Assembly: GCF_006384975.1 (NCBI RefSeq)
Contig: NZ_CP021645.1
Span: forward strand, 1,268,001-1,332,000
Reading direction: 5' to 3'
Length of the DNA stretch: 64,000 bases
Source of the DNA: Pseudomonas oryzihabitans
Lineage (GTDB): Bacteria; Pseudomonadota; Gammaproteobacteria; Pseudomonadales; Pseudomonadaceae
This document shows, in pieces, positions 45,729 through 55,188 of the stretch. The notes beneath the pieces are model-generated. The model was not told where the DNA came from, searched no databases, and saw only the letters and a list, made by a program, of their open reading frames with translations. The translations under genes and the position numbers were made by a program. Every line of letters starts with the position of its first letter. Within the stretch, counting starts at the first letter, position 1.

Positions 45729-45742
45729 TATACCAAGGTATA
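45729..45742. promoter_or_regulatory. Palindrome upstream of the ABC importer genes
   Basis: TATACC-aa-GGTATA in the 144-bp gap between the AdeS-like kinase stop and the permease start, where the importer promoter must lie. Candidate regulator operator. Confidence 0.4.
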
Positions 45743-45752
45743 GGTCGGGCGA

Positions 45753-46931
45753 TCACACCGGGGCGGCGACTCGCCCGGGCAACTCGATCCGCAGCAGCGC
45801 CCCGCCGCCGGGCCGCTCCAGGGCGCGGATCTGCCCCTGGTGGGCGACGCAGATGGCGCGGGCGATGGATAGCCCCAAGCCGCTGCCGCCCAGATGCCGC
45901 GCACGCGAACTCTCGGCGCGCCAGAAGCGATGGAAGACCCGTTCCCGGTCGGCCTCCGGGATACCCGGGCCGCGGTCGCGGAATTCCAGGATCAGGCCGT
46001 CGGCCTGGGCCTGCTGGACGATCTCCAGCTCGCCCCCGCTGGCGCCATAGCGCAGAAAGTTTTCCAGCAGGATGGTGAGCAACTGGCCGATGCGCTCCCG
46101 GTCGGCGAACAGCTGCTGGCGCTCGTCGAGGTGCAGCTCGACGCGGACGCCCTCGGCCTGCAACTGCGGGGCGAACCAGGCCAGCCGCTCCTCCACCAGC
46201 GCCGCCAGGGCGAAGGGCCGTTGATCCAGGGCCAGTTGCCCGGCCTCGGCGAGCGACAGGGTGTGCAGGTCGCCGACCAGGGTATTGAGCAGGTCGAGCT
46301 GGCGCTTGACCAGCTGCAACTGCCGGGCGTCGGCGGGCAAGACCTCGTCGAGGATGCCCTGTACCCGCACCGAGGCCGCGTTGAGCGGGGTGCGCAATTC
46401 GTGGGCGAGGATGGCGCTGGAGTCGCGCACGTCATTTTCGTATTGCTGCAGCCGCGCGGTGAGGCTGTTGAAGTCCAGCGCCAGGCGCCGCACTTCCGCC
46501 GGTGCCGTCTCGGCCACGTCCAGCCGGGTGTCCAGCTCGCCCGAGGCGACCCGGCGCGCGGCGGCAGCGATGGCGGAGAACTGGCTCGACAGGGGGCGCG
46601 ACAGGCGGAAACCGGCGAGCAGGATCAGGGGTACGGCCGCCAACAGCAGGCCGGCCAGCACCCACCAGTCGCGGCTGGCGATGCCGGGCAGGAAATAGCG
46701 CACCGGGTAGTAGTGACTGAACAGCTCCCACAGCCGCGCCTCGTTCTGCTGCGGATCGGCGCGCAGCTGGAGGATTTCCGCCCGCGCCGCCGCTGGCACC
46801 TGGCGCAGCACCCACCAGTCGCCGAACAGGAACCAGAGGTACATGCCAGCGGCGATCGCCAGCACCGCGCCCAGCGCCAGCAGGCTCATGCGCCAGCCGA
46901 CCCAGCGCCCCAGGGATGGCTGGCGGCTCAT
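45753..46931 (-). CDS. AdeS/BaeS-like sensor histidine kinase
   Basis: A 392-aa kinase with TM segments at about 14-36 and 90-109, a short periplasmic loop, HAMP, and the H-box DSSAILAHELRTPLNAASVR (His about 177). ATPase motifs are LLENFLRYGA, DRGPGIPEADRERVFHRFWR and GGSGLGLSIARAIC. Overlaps the regulator gene by 4 nt; a longer open frame runs into the regulator gene but that is an artefact of the overlap. Likely partner in controlling the divergent efflux operon. Confidence 0.87.
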   Translation of the reverse strand: MSRQPSLGRWVGWRMSLLALGAVLAIAAGMYLWFLFGDWWVLRQVPAAARAEILQLRADPQQNEARLWELFSHYYPVRYFLPGIASRDWWVLAGLLLAAVPLILLAGFRLSRPLSSQFSAIAAAARRVASGELDTRLDVAETAPAEVRRLALDFNSLTARLQQYENDVRDSSAILAHELRTPLNAASVRVQGILDEVLPADARQLQLVKRQLDLLNTLVGDLHTLSLAEAGQLALDQRPFALAALVEERLAWFAPQLQAEGVRVELHLDERQQLFADRERIGQLLTILLENFLRYGASGGELEIVQQAQADGLILEFRDRGPGIPEADRERVFHRFWRAESSRARHLGGSGLGLSIARAICVAHQGQIRALERPGGGALLRIELPGRVAAPV

Positions 46932-47614
46932 GCGAAGCGGTAACCGACGGCGCGGACCGTCACCGGCACCCCAGGTACGCCAGCGCTTTCCAGCTTGCGC
47001 CTGAGGTTGTGCAGATGGGTATCCACCACCCGCGCCAGGGCCTCGCTCTCCGGCAGGCAGCGCTCCAGCAATTCGTCGCGGGTAAAGGCCTTGTGCGGGG
47101 TACGCATCAGGGTGGTGAGCAGGCCGAATTCGGTGGGGGTCAACTCCAGCGCGCGCGGTTGGCCGCCCTGCTCCACCGTGGCGCTGAAGCTCTCCAGGTC
47201 CACCGTCAGAGCGCCGTGGCGCAGCCAGCGCTCGTCGCGCGGCGCCTGGTGGCAGCGGCGCAGCACGGCATGCACCCGGGCCACCACCTCCTTGGGGTTG
47301 TAGGGCTTGACCACGTAGTCGTCGGCGCCATAGCGCAGCGCGCCGAGTTTTTCCGGCTCGTCGCCGATGGCGGTCACCATGATCACCGGGGTATCCCCCG
47401 CCCGGCGGATCTGCGCCAGCACCTCGGTGCCGCCGAGCCGCGGCAGCATCATGTCCAGCAGCACCAGGTCGGGCTGCCGGCGTTGGAACAGTTCCAGTCC
47501 CTGGCGGCCGTCTTCCGCGAGGACCACCGCGAAGCCGTCGCGCAGCAGATAGGCTTCCAGCACGCTGGCGCTGTCCGGATCGTCCTCGACGATGAGTATG
47601 AGTTTGTCGCCCAC
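46928..47614 (-). CDS. AdeR/BaeR-like response regulator
   Basis: A 228-aa OmpR-family regulator. Receiver: ILIVEDDPDSASVLEAYLLR, phospho-Asp about 54 (LVLLDMMLPRLGG), VVKPYNPKEVVARVHAVLRR. Winged helix: LELTPTEFGLLTTLMRTPHK, AFTRDELLERCLPESEALAR and VVDTHLHNLRRKLESAG. The last stretch resembles AdeR of Acinetobacter as I recall it. Divergent from the RND operon, the same layout as adeRS-adeABC. The 97-bp gap holds a TCTTGATC direct repeat. Confidence 0.87.
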   Translation of the reverse strand: MGDKLILIVEDDPDSASVLEAYLLRDGFAVVLAEDGRQGLELFQRRQPDLVLLDMMLPRLGGTEVLAQIRRAGDTPVIMVTAIGDEPEKLGALRYGADDYVVKPYNPKEVVARVHAVLRRCHQAPRDERWLRHGALTVDLESFSATVEQGGQPRALELTPTEFGLLTTLMRTPHKAFTRDELLERCLPESEALARVVDTHLHNLRRKLESAGVPGVPVTVRAVGYRFA

Positions 47615-47622
47615 GTCCGCTC

Positions 47623-47663
47623 TCTTGATCGAATCTCGACAATTCGCCGAAGGAATCTTGATC
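47623..47663. repeat. Direct repeat between the AdeR-like gene and the efflux operon
   Basis: TCTTGATC at 47623-47630 and again at 47656-47663, 33 bp apart (about three turns), in the 97-bp divergent promoter region. Candidate binding half-sites for the response regulator. Confidence 0.35.
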
Positions 47664-47711
47664 CGGCGTTCCTAGGCTGGCGATCAGCATCTCAAGCCTG
47701 GTCGTCTCGCC

Positions 47712-49148
47712 ATGTCCGTCACCGCCCGCTTCGTCCTGCGTTCGCTCGCCCTCGCCGCCTTGCTCGGCCTGGCGGGCTGTTCGCTGATTCCCGCCTATCA
47801 ACGCCCGCCGTTGCCGATCCCGGCGCAGCAGGGCCAGCACCAACGGGCGGCAGTCCCGACGGCGGACCTCGCCTTGAGCCAGGACGAGCGGCAATTACTC
47901 GCCGCGGTCAGTGACGAAGTCCTGTTGCCTGAGCTGGTAGCCCAGGCGTTGGCGGGCAATCGAGACTACCGGATAACGCAACTCAGGGTCGAGCAAGCCC
48001 GGGCGCAACTCGGGCTACGCCAAGCCGAGCGCTGGCCCACCCTGGGCCTGGCCGTGCAGCGGCCCCGCCAGCGCTTCGCCGATCCGGCGCTGGACGACCG
48101 CTACCAGCAGGACCTGGCCACCGCCACGCTCGGCACGGACGACTTCGAGCTGGATTTCTTCGGTCGCCTGGCCAGCCTCGGCGAGGCGGCCCGACACCAG
48201 CTGCTGGCCAGCGAATACGGCCAGCAGGCCGCCCGCGGTGCCCTGGTGGCCGAGGTGGCGCGGCTGTTCCTGCTGGCGCGGGAGGCCGATGCCGAGGTCG
48301 CCAGCAGCCAGGCCCTGGACGCCCTCAGCGGGCAGCTGGTGCAACGCACCCAGGCCCTTATCAGCGCGGGTGAGCTGCCCGCTGCCGCCCTGGAACCCGT
48401 CAGCCAGGCCGCCCTGGAGAGCGGCCAGCAGGCGCGGCAGGCCCTGGCTCAGCGCGCCCAGGCCTACCAGGCGCTGGCCTGGGTCAGCGGTTATCGACTG
48501 AGTCCGGCGCCCAGTGCACCCCGGCCGCTCTCCACCGGACTGCCGGAAGCGCCCGGGGAGTTGGCCGACCTGCCCTCCACCCGCCTGCTGGAGCGTCTCG
48601 ACGTCCGCGCTGCGGAAGAGCGGCTGCAGGCCGCCAACGCCAGCATCGGGGCCGCCCGCGCGGCCTTCTTGCCGAGCATCCGCCTGAGTACCGCCATCGG
48701 TCTGGCCAGCCCGGACCTGCAGAGTCTGCTCAGCGCCGGCCACGGCCTGCGCCTGCTCACCCCATCGCTGTCGCTACCGCTGTTCGACGGCGGTCGCAAC
48801 CAAGCCAACCTGGACGCCGCGCGCATCGAACGCGACCTGGCCGTCGCCGCCTACGAACGCACCTTGCAGGACGCCTTTCGCGAGGTGGCCGATGGCCTGG
48901 AAGAACGCCGCCAGCTGCTCGATCAATGGCGCAGCGGGGATGCCCAGGTACGCCTGGCCCGGGAGCGCAGCCAGCGCCTGGAGCGCCAGTGGCAGGCTGG
49001 CGCCGGTAGCCCCTCCGCCATCCTGCAAGCCGCACTCGACGGCCTGCGCCGCACCGCTGCCTGGCGCCAGGCCGATCACGCCCTGCGGCTCAATCGCCTA
49101 CGCCTGTATCGCGCCCTGCACGGCCTGGACAACCCCTCCGCCACCTGA
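47712..49148 (+). CDS. Outer-membrane efflux lipoprotein (NodT/OprM family)
   Basis: A 478-aa TolC-like channel. Lipobox LLGLAGC near residue 23, followed by SLIPAYQRPPLPIPAQ, the usual NodT N terminus. Two OEP repeats are visible: AQALAGNRDYRITQLRVEQA to the mid-protein, and VRAAEERLQAANASIGAARA then PLFDGGRNQANLDAARIERD. First gene of the efflux operon; placing the outer-membrane factor first is less usual than placing it last. Confidence 0.88.
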   Translation: MSVTARFVLRSLALAALLGLAGCSLIPAYQRPPLPIPAQQGQHQRAAVPTADLALSQDERQLLAAVSDEVLLPELVAQALAGNRDYRITQLRVEQARAQLGLRQAERWPTLGLAVQRPRQRFADPALDDRYQQDLATATLGTDDFELDFFGRLASLGEAARHQLLASEYGQQAARGALVAEVARLFLLAREADAEVASSQALDALSGQLVQRTQALISAGELPAAALEPVSQAALESGQQARQALAQRAQAYQALAWVSGYRLSPAPSAPRPLSTGLPEAPGELADLPSTRLLERLDVRAAEERLQAANASIGAARAAFLPSIRLSTAIGLASPDLQSLLSAGHGLRLLTPSLSLPLFDGGRNQANLDAARIERDLAVAAYERTLQDAFREVADGLEERRQLLDQWRSGDAQVRLARERSQRLERQWQAGAGSPSAILQAALDGLRRTAAWRQADHALRLNRLRLYRALHGLDNPSAT

Positions 49149-49159
49149 GAGAGCCCGTC

Positions 49160-49945
49160 ATGAAACGTCCCCTGCTCCTACCGTTGTTGTTCTGCCTGAT
49201 ACCCGCGGCCAGCCGTGCGACCGAGACCTCGCCTTGGGGCGACCATACCGAGGTCAGCCTGGGCCTGGTGACTGGCGTCGTCAGCCGCTACCTGGGCTCA
49301 GCCGACTATCGGCCGCAACTCCTGCCGCTGGTGGCGGTGCAGCGCGGCCTGTTCTTCGCCGACACCACCCGCGGCCTTGGCCTGCAATGGCAATCGACCC
49401 AGGGCCTGACCTTGAGCGGCGCCCTGAACTACGACCTCGGTCGTGACGACCGGGACAACGCCTCGCGTCCCGGCGCCGATCGCCTGCGTGGCTTGGGCGA
49501 GGTCGGCGGCGCCAGCGTGCTCGATCTCAACCTGAGCCAGGCCTTGGCTCCCTGGCTCAGCCTCAACGCGGAGGGGGAATGGCGTCTGGCCGGCGCCCAG
49601 CGTGGCACGCGTTATCGCCTGGGGCTGGAAGCCATCGGCCTGCACACCGACCGCGACACCCTGGCCCTGGACCTGGATGCCCACGCCGGCGACCAGCGTT
49701 TCAACCAGACCTACTTCGGCGTCGACGCCGCCCAGAGCGCCGCCAGTGGCTTTGCCGCGGCACGGATGGATCGGGGGTTCTATGCCTATTCGCTGGCCCT
49801 GAACTGGCTGCACAGCTTCGATCCGCACTGGAGTTCGGTCGTCACCCTGACCACCACTCACTACGGCGATCAGGTGCGCGACAGCCCTCTGTTGCAACGC
49901 GCCACTGCGACCACCGCCCAATTCGCCCTGACCTACAGCTTCTGA
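49160..49945 (+). CDS. MipA/OmpV-family outer-membrane protein
   Basis: A 261-aa secreted beta-barrel with a signal peptide (LLLPLLFCLIPAASRA). VSLGLVTGVVSRYLGSADYR and QRGLFFADTTRGLGLQWQ are typical MipA/OmpV; it ends in a C-terminal Phe (FALTYSF). MipA scaffolds murein enzymes in E. coli, but many family members are simply adaptor or porin-like proteins. It lies between the channel and adaptor genes of an efflux operon, 11 bp and 14 bp from them, so it is co-transcribed. Confidence 0.8.
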   Translation: MKRPLLLPLLFCLIPAASRATETSPWGDHTEVSLGLVTGVVSRYLGSADYRPQLLPLVAVQRGLFFADTTRGLGLQWQSTQGLTLSGALNYDLGRDDRDNASRPGADRLRGLGEVGGASVLDLNLSQALAPWLSLNAEGEWRLAGAQRGTRYRLGLEAIGLHTDRDTLALDLDAHAGDQRFNQTYFGVDAAQSAASGFAAARMDRGFYAYSLALNWLHSFDPHWSSVVTLTTTHYGDQVRDSPLLQRATATTAQFALTYSF

Positions 49946-49959
49946 TACTGGAGCACGCC

Positions 49960-51051
49960 ATGCCCGGCCCGCATACCCTCGTCCCTTTCCTCTTGCTCGG
50001 CGTACTGCTGGGCGGTTGCTCGCCGAGCGAAAGCTCCGGCCCCCAACCCGTACGGACCGTCAAGCTCGCGGAGGTGGGTAGCCTGGTGCCGCGAGCACCG
50101 CTGCTGCCAGGCATGGTGCGCCAGCCGCGGACGGCGAACCTGGCCTTCGAGAATCCCGGCCGGGTCCTACAGGTGCTGGTGGAGGTGGGCACCCGGGTCG
50201 CGGCCGGCCAGGTGCTGGCAGAGCAGGATGCCGAGCCGGCGCGCCTGCGCCTCGCCCAGGCACAGGCCCGCCTCCAGGCCGCCAAGGTGGAGCTCGACCA
50301 GCGCCGCACCAGCCAGCGACGTGCCAAGCGCCTGTTCGCCGACGGCAACCTCTCCGCCGCCGAGGTGGAGGCGGCCAACGCCGCCCAGGGCTCCGCCCAG
50401 GCCCAGCAACGCGAGGCCGAGGCCGAACTGGCACTGGCGCGCCGCACCCTGGCGCAGACCCGTTTGCGGGCGCCCTTCGCCGGGCGGATCGTCAGTCGCA
50501 TCGCCGCGCCCCTACGCCTGGTCGGTGCCGGCGAGCCCCTGTTCGAGCTGCAGGCCGAGGGCGAACGCCAGGTGGTGGTGAACATCCCGGTCGCCCTCGC
50601 CGGCCAGTTGCAGCCGAATGCCACGGCACAGGCATTCGCCACCGGCGGCGGCACGCCCTTGGCGTTGCGCCTGGTCGGCGTCTCACCCCAGGCCGAGCAG
50701 GGTCTGTTGCAGGAGGCCATCTTCACCCTGGATCCCAGCGCCAACGCCCTGCCCAGCGGCAGCCTGCTGGACGTGCGCCTGCCCCTGCCCCTCGCCGACA
50801 CCCTGGCGGTGCCCCTGGGCGCCCTGCTGCCAGGCCAGGACGGTAAAGCCGGCAACGTTTACGTCTATCAGGCCGCGACCCAGCAGGTGCAAGCGCGCGC
50901 CGTGACCTTCGGCGCCCTGCAGGACGGCCAGGTGCTGATCGACAGTGGCCTGGCGGCCGGCGAGCGGATCGTGGTGGCCGGGGCCGCCTTCCTGCGCAGC
51001 GGTGAACGCGTGCAGCCCTATCAACCCAGCACCCTGCTCACCCGGGAGTAA
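49960..51051 (+). CDS. RND efflux membrane fusion protein
   Basis: A 363-aa periplasmic adaptor lipoprotein (lipobox VLLGGC near 20). Lipoyl halves ENPGRVLQVLVEVGTRVAAG and RLRAPFAGRIVSRIAAPLRL flank an alpha-helical hairpin with QAQARLQAAKVELDQRRTSQ, then a beta-barrel and membrane-proximal domain. GGAG precedes the ATG. Connects the RND pump to the outer-membrane channel. Confidence 0.9.
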   Translation: MPGPHTLVPFLLLGVLLGGCSPSESSGPQPVRTVKLAEVGSLVPRAPLLPGMVRQPRTANLAFENPGRVLQVLVEVGTRVAAGQVLAEQDAEPARLRLAQAQARLQAAKVELDQRRTSQRRAKRLFADGNLSAAEVEAANAAQGSAQAQQREAEAELALARRTLAQTRLRAPFAGRIVSRIAAPLRLVGAGEPLFELQAEGERQVVVNIPVALAGQLQPNATAQAFATGGGTPLALRLVGVSPQAEQGLLQEAIFTLDPSANALPSGSLLDVRLPLPLADTLAVPLGALLPGQDGKAGNVYVYQAATQQVQARAVTFGALQDGQVLIDSGLAAGERIVVAGAAFLRSGERVQPYQPSTLLTRE

Positions 51052-51055
51052 GGCC

Positions 51056-54000
51056 ATGTCCCTGACCCATCTCGCCCTGGCTCGCGGCCGTCTGGTGCTG
51101 TTTCTCGCCATCGCGCTGCTGCTGGGCGGCGCCCGTGCCTTCCTCGGTTTTCCTTCCCAGGAGGAACCCAGCGTGACCATCCGCGACGCCCTGGTCAGCG
51201 TCGCCTTGCCCGGCCTACCCAGTGACCGGGTCGAAGAGCTGCTGGCCAAGCCCCTGGAGGCCCGCCTGCGCGAATTGCCCGAACTCAAGACCCTGGTGAC
51301 TACCCTCAGACCGGGCCAGGCCATCATCCAGCTCACCGCCCGCGACGAGATCAAGGATCTGCCCGCACTCTGGCAGCGGGTACGCAACAAGGTCGGCGAG
51401 GTCGCCGCGAGCCTGCCGGAAGGCACCCAGGGCCCCCAGGTGGACGACGACTTCGGCCGGGTGGCGGTGGCGTCCATCGCCGTGACCGCACCCGGCTTCT
51501 CCCTGGCCGAACTGCGCGGCGAGGTTGAACGGCTGCGGCGTGCCCTCTATGACCTGCCGGGGGTGGAGCGTATCGCCCTCTATGGCCTACAGCAGGATCG
51601 CATCGTGCTGGAGCTTGCGCCCACAGTCCTGGCCCGCCTGGGACTGGCACCCCAGGGGCTGCTCGCGCAACTGCGCGCGCGCAATCTGCTGGTCAGCGGC
51701 GGCAACGCGCAGCAGGGGGGCCGCGATCTGAGCCTGGCCATCAGCGGGGAGCTGACCGACCCTGCCGCACTCCGCAGCCTGCCGATCCAATTGCCCGACG
51801 GTCGCGCGCTGCCCCTGGGCGAGCTGGCCCAGGTCGGCGTCGAACCCGAACATTCTCCGCAGAGCGCCGCCTTCTACCGGGGCGACCGGGCTGTGGTCCT
51901 GGGCATCGCCATGCTGCCTGGACGCAGCGTCGAGGCCTTCGGCGAAGCGCTGCACGATCGCCTCAAGGAACTGCAAGGCACCCTGCCCACCGGCTTCGCC
52001 CTGCACCGGGTGACCTTCCAGCCCGAGGTGGTGCACCACGCCATGGACCGCATGCAACACGTGCTGCTGGAAACCATGGCCATCGTCATGGCGGTGGTCA
52101 TGCTGTTCCTTGGCTGGCGTCTCGGCCTCATCGTTGGCACCATCGTGCCGCTCACCGTACTGGCGACCCTGTTGATCATGCGCGCCTTGGGCATCGAGCT
52201 GCAGACGGTGTCCATCGCCGCCCTTATCCTCGCCCTGGGCCTCTTGGTGGACAATGGCATCGTCATCGCCGAGGACATCGAGCGGCGTCTAGGTGCTGGC
52301 GAGGCGCGCCGCGCCGCCTGCGAGGCCGCCGGGCGGACCCTGGCGGTGCCGCTGCTGACCTCCTCGCTGGTGATCATCCTGGCCTTCTCGCCCTTCTTCC
52401 TCGGCCAGACCAGCACCAATGAATACCTAAGGTCCCTGGCCGTGGTGCTGGCCCTCACCCTGCTGGGCTCCTGGGTACTGAGCCTGACGGTGACGCCGCT
52501 GCTCTGCCTGCGCCTGGTCCCTGATCCGACCCAGACCCATTCGACGGCTGCCAGCGCCCTGCACCAGCGCTACCGACGCCTGCTGGAAGTACTGTTGCAG
52601 CACAAGGTCGCCTACCTGCTGGCGATGCTGGCGCTGCTGGTCGTGGCCACGCTCAAGCTGCTCAGCCTGCCCTACGACTTCCTCCCGCCCTCGGACCGCA
52701 ATCAGTTCCAGATTCCCCTCCAGCTGGAGCCCGGCACCCAGGCCGCGCGCACTCTGGAACGCATGCAGGCGTTCAGCCGCTGGCTGGGCGAAGACCCGGA
52801 CATCGTCGAGAGCATCGGCTACGTCGCCGACGGCGGGCCGCGCATCGTGCTCGGCCTCAATCCGCCGCTGCCGGGTGCCAACGTCGCCTACTTCACCGTC
52901 ACCACCCGCCCCGATGCCGACCTCAAGCAGGTCATGGCCCGGGTGGGCGACTACCTGGCACGCCAGTACCCCGACGTCCGCGCCCAACCCAAGCGCTTCT
53001 CCCTGGGCACCACCGAGAGCGGCCTGGCGGTTTACCGCCTGAGCGGTCCGGACGAAGCCACCCTGCGCCGACTCGGCGCGCAACTGGAAGAACTGCTCGC
53101 CGCCGTTCCCGGTACGCGGGACATCCAGAACGACTGGGGCCCGCGCCTGCTGCGCTACCGCGTCCAGGTCGACCAGGCCCTGGCCCGCGCCGCCGGGGTC
53201 GACAGCCAAGACCTGGCCCAGGCCCTGCAATTGGTCGGCGATGGCCTCGGTGGTGCCCAGTTGCGCGATGGCCAATATCCGGTCGACGTCGTCGCGCGCA
53301 GCCGGCGAGCCCTCCCCGGTGCGCTGGCCGACACCCTGGTCTATCCCCATGCCGGTGGCCCGTCGATCCCCCTCGCCGCCATCGCCCGGGTCGAACTCGG
53401 CAGCGAGGCCGGGGTGAAGGTCCGGCGCAACCTGGTCCCGACCCTCACCGTCAGCGCGCGCAATCCCGGGATGACCGCCGCCACCCTGGTCGCGACGCTC
53501 GCCCCCCAGTTGCCCACCTTGCAGCTGCCAGCCGGTTACCGCCTGGAGCTGGGTGGCGAGATCGAGGACTCCGCCGCCGCCAACGACGCCCTGCTGCGCT
53601 ATCTCCCCCTGGCGGTGGTGGCCATGCTGCTGCTCTTCCTCTGGCAATTCGATTCCTGGCGCAAGGTGCTCATCATCGTCGCCAGTATCCCCTTCATCCT
53701 CATCGGCGTGGCCCTGGCCCTCTGGCTCAGCGGCTACCCCTTCGGCTTCATGGCTACCTTCGGCCTGCTGTCCCTGGGCGGCATCATCGTCAACAACGCG
53801 GTACTCCTACTCGAACGCATCGAGACCGAGCGCCAGGCCGGCAAAGCCCTGGTTCCCGCGCTGCTGGACGCCGCCGGCGAACGACTGAGACCCATCCTCA
53901 TGACCAAGCTCACCTGCATTCTCGGGCTCATCCCGCTCATGCTCTTCGGTGGCCCGCTGTGGACCGGCATGGCCATCAGCATGATCGGTGGTTTGGCCCT

Positions 54001-54097
54001 GGGCACCCTGGTGACCCTGGGGCTGATCCCGGTGCTGTACGGATTGCTGTATGAACCGCGCCAGCCTGGACAGCCGGACCAGCCTCGCCCGCGCTGA
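51056..54097 (+). CDS. RND efflux transporter permease
   Basis: A 1013-aa inner-membrane pump with 12 helices and two large periplasmic loops. TM4 holds GLLVDNGIVIAEDIERRLGA (Asp 399-Asn 400); the two Asp of typical AcrB-like pumps are here Asp-Asn, as in TriC-like members. TM10 region: SLGGIIVNNAVLLLERIETE. Stop of the adaptor gene is 5 bp before the ATG. Pump substrates cannot be read; drugs or solvents are likely given the AdeRS-like control. Confidence 0.9.
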   Translation: MSLTHLALARGRLVLFLAIALLLGGARAFLGFPSQEEPSVTIRDALVSVALPGLPSDRVEELLAKPLEARLRELPELKTLVTTLRPGQAIIQLTARDEIKDLPALWQRVRNKVGEVAASLPEGTQGPQVDDDFGRVAVASIAVTAPGFSLAELRGEVERLRRALYDLPGVERIALYGLQQDRIVLELAPTVLARLGLAPQGLLAQLRARNLLVSGGNAQQGGRDLSLAISGELTDPAALRSLPIQLPDGRALPLGELAQVGVEPEHSPQSAAFYRGDRAVVLGIAMLPGRSVEAFGEALHDRLKELQGTLPTGFALHRVTFQPEVVHHAMDRMQHVLLETMAIVMAVVMLFLGWRLGLIVGTIVPLTVLATLLIMRALGIELQTVSIAALILALGLLVDNGIVIAEDIERRLGAGEARRAACEAAGRTLAVPLLTSSLVIILAFSPFFLGQTSTNEYLRSLAVVLALTLLGSWVLSLTVTPLLCLRLVPDPTQTHSTAASALHQRYRRLLEVLLQHKVAYLLAMLALLVVATLKLLSLPYDFLPPSDRNQFQIPLQLEPGTQAARTLERMQAFSRWLGEDPDIVESIGYVADGGPRIVLGLNPPLPGANVAYFTVTTRPDADLKQVMARVGDYLARQYPDVRAQPKRFSLGTTESGLAVYRLSGPDEATLRRLGAQLEELLAAVPGTRDIQNDWGPRLLRYRVQVDQALARAAGVDSQDLAQALQLVGDGLGGAQLRDGQYPVDVVARSRRALPGALADTLVYPHAGGPSIPLAAIARVELGSEAGVKVRRNLVPTLTVSARNPGMTAATLVATLAPQLPTLQLPAGYRLELGGEIEDSAAANDALLRYLPLAVVAMLLLFLWQFDSWRKVLIIVASIPFILIGVALALWLSGYPFGFMATFGLLSLGGIIVNNAVLLLERIETERQAGKALVPALLDAAGERLRPILMTKLTCILGLIPLMLFGGPLWTGMAISMIGGLALGTLVTLGLIPVLYGLLYEPRQPGQPDQPRPR

Positions 54098-54160
54098 GCG
54101 GCGAAACTTCATCTGGCTGTCATCGCAACGACACAGACGGCGGGCACTGTCTGCACTCGA

Positions 54161-54174
54161 TGAGATCGATCTCA
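54161..54174. promoter_or_regulatory. LacI-type operator
   Basis: TGAGATCGATCTCA is a perfect 14-bp palindrome with a central CG, the signature of LacI-family operators. It ends 12 bp before the LacI-type gene's ATG, so the operon is probably autoregulated. Confidence 0.6.
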
Positions 54175-54186
54175 AACGAGGCAGGC

Positions 54187-55188
54187 ATGACCGATCTGAA
54201 ACAGGTGGCGGAACAGGCCGGGGTGTCCCGGGCCACGGCGGCGCGGGCCTTCGCCAGCCCCGAACAGGTGCGAGAGAGTACCCGCCAGCGAGTGCTGGAC
54301 GCCGCGCGCAAACTCAATTTCCGCCCCAATCTGCTGGGCCGTCAGTTACGCCAGCAGAGCACCCGGCTGATCGGCGTGGTGGTGCCCAGCCTGCTCAACC
54401 CGGTGTTCGCCGAGCAATTGCACGCCATGGAGCGCACCGCGCGTGGCCAGGGCTATTCGCTGGTGATCGCCACCACCGACTACCAGCCCGAGCGCGAGGC
54501 GGCAGTGGTGGAAGAACTCTTGCGCCAGCGCGTCGCCGGCCTGGTGCTGACGGTGGCCGATGCCGACCGTAGCCAGGTGCTGGCCGAACTCAGTCGCGAG
54601 CGCACCCCCTTCATCCTGGCCTATCACGAACCCAAGAAACCCTATGCGGCGGTGGCGGTGGACAACCGCCAGGGCATGGCCATGGCCACCGAGCACCTGC
54701 TCGGCCTGGGCCACCGGCGCATCGCCCTGGTCTCGGGTCCGGCGCTGCAATCGGACCGCAGCGAGCGGCGCTTCGCCGGCTACTGCCAGGCCATGGCCGC
54801 CACCGGCCTGCCGCCGCTGCCACGCCTGGAGTTGGCCAGCCACACCGACGCCGACTGGGCCGAACTCGCCCCGCGCCTGGAGCGCGACGCCCCGACCGCC
54901 CTGCTGTGCACCAACGATCTGCTGGCGCTCAGCGTCATCGCCGAGTTGCAACGCCACGGGGTGCCGGTGCCCGGCGAACTCTCGGTGGTGGGCTTCGACG
55001 GCATCGCCATGGGCGCGCGCCTCGAACCCAGCCTGTGCAGCGTGATGCAGCCCCTGCAGAGCCTGGGCGCCCTCCTCGTTACCGAATTGCTGGCGCTGAT
55101 CGCCGGCAGTGCCATCCACCAGCAGTGTTTGCCCTGCCTCGTCCGTCCCGGCACCAGTGCCGGTCCCCTGAAGGAGCCTTGCCGATGA
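54187..55188 (+). CDS. LacI-family transcriptional regulator
   Basis: A 333-aa regulator. Helix-turn-helix at the N terminus (DLKQVAEQAGVSRATAARAF) and hinge helix (LLGRQLRQQSTRLIGVVVPS), then a periplasmic-binding-like effector domain with LLCTNDLLALSVIAELQRHG and VPVPGELSVVGFDGIAMGAR. The second in-frame ATG is used, with GAGG upstream. The ATGA overlap with the next gene makes it the first gene of an operon with an ABC importer and a phosphodiesterase, so the effector is probably the transported compound. Confidence 0.88.
   Translation: MTDLKQVAEQAGVSRATAARAFASPEQVRESTRQRVLDAARKLNFRPNLLGRQLRQQSTRLIGVVVPSLLNPVFAEQLHAMERTARGQGYSLVIATTDYQPEREAAVVEELLRQRVAGLVLTVADADRSQVLAELSRERTPFILAYHEPKKPYAAVAVDNRQGMAMATEHLLGLGHRRIALVSGPALQSDRSERRFAGYCQAMAATGLPPLPRLELASHTDADWAELAPRLERDAPTALLCTNDLLALSVIAELQRHGVPVPGELSVVGFDGIAMGARLEPSLCSVMQPLQSLGALLVTELLALIAGSAIHQQCLPCLVRPGTSAGPLKEPCR

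Noticed and set aside
45753..47894. Apparent fusion of response regulator and kinase in one frame
   Set aside because: The upstream part reads the regulator gene in the wrong frame; the real genes overlap by 4 nt and both are complete.
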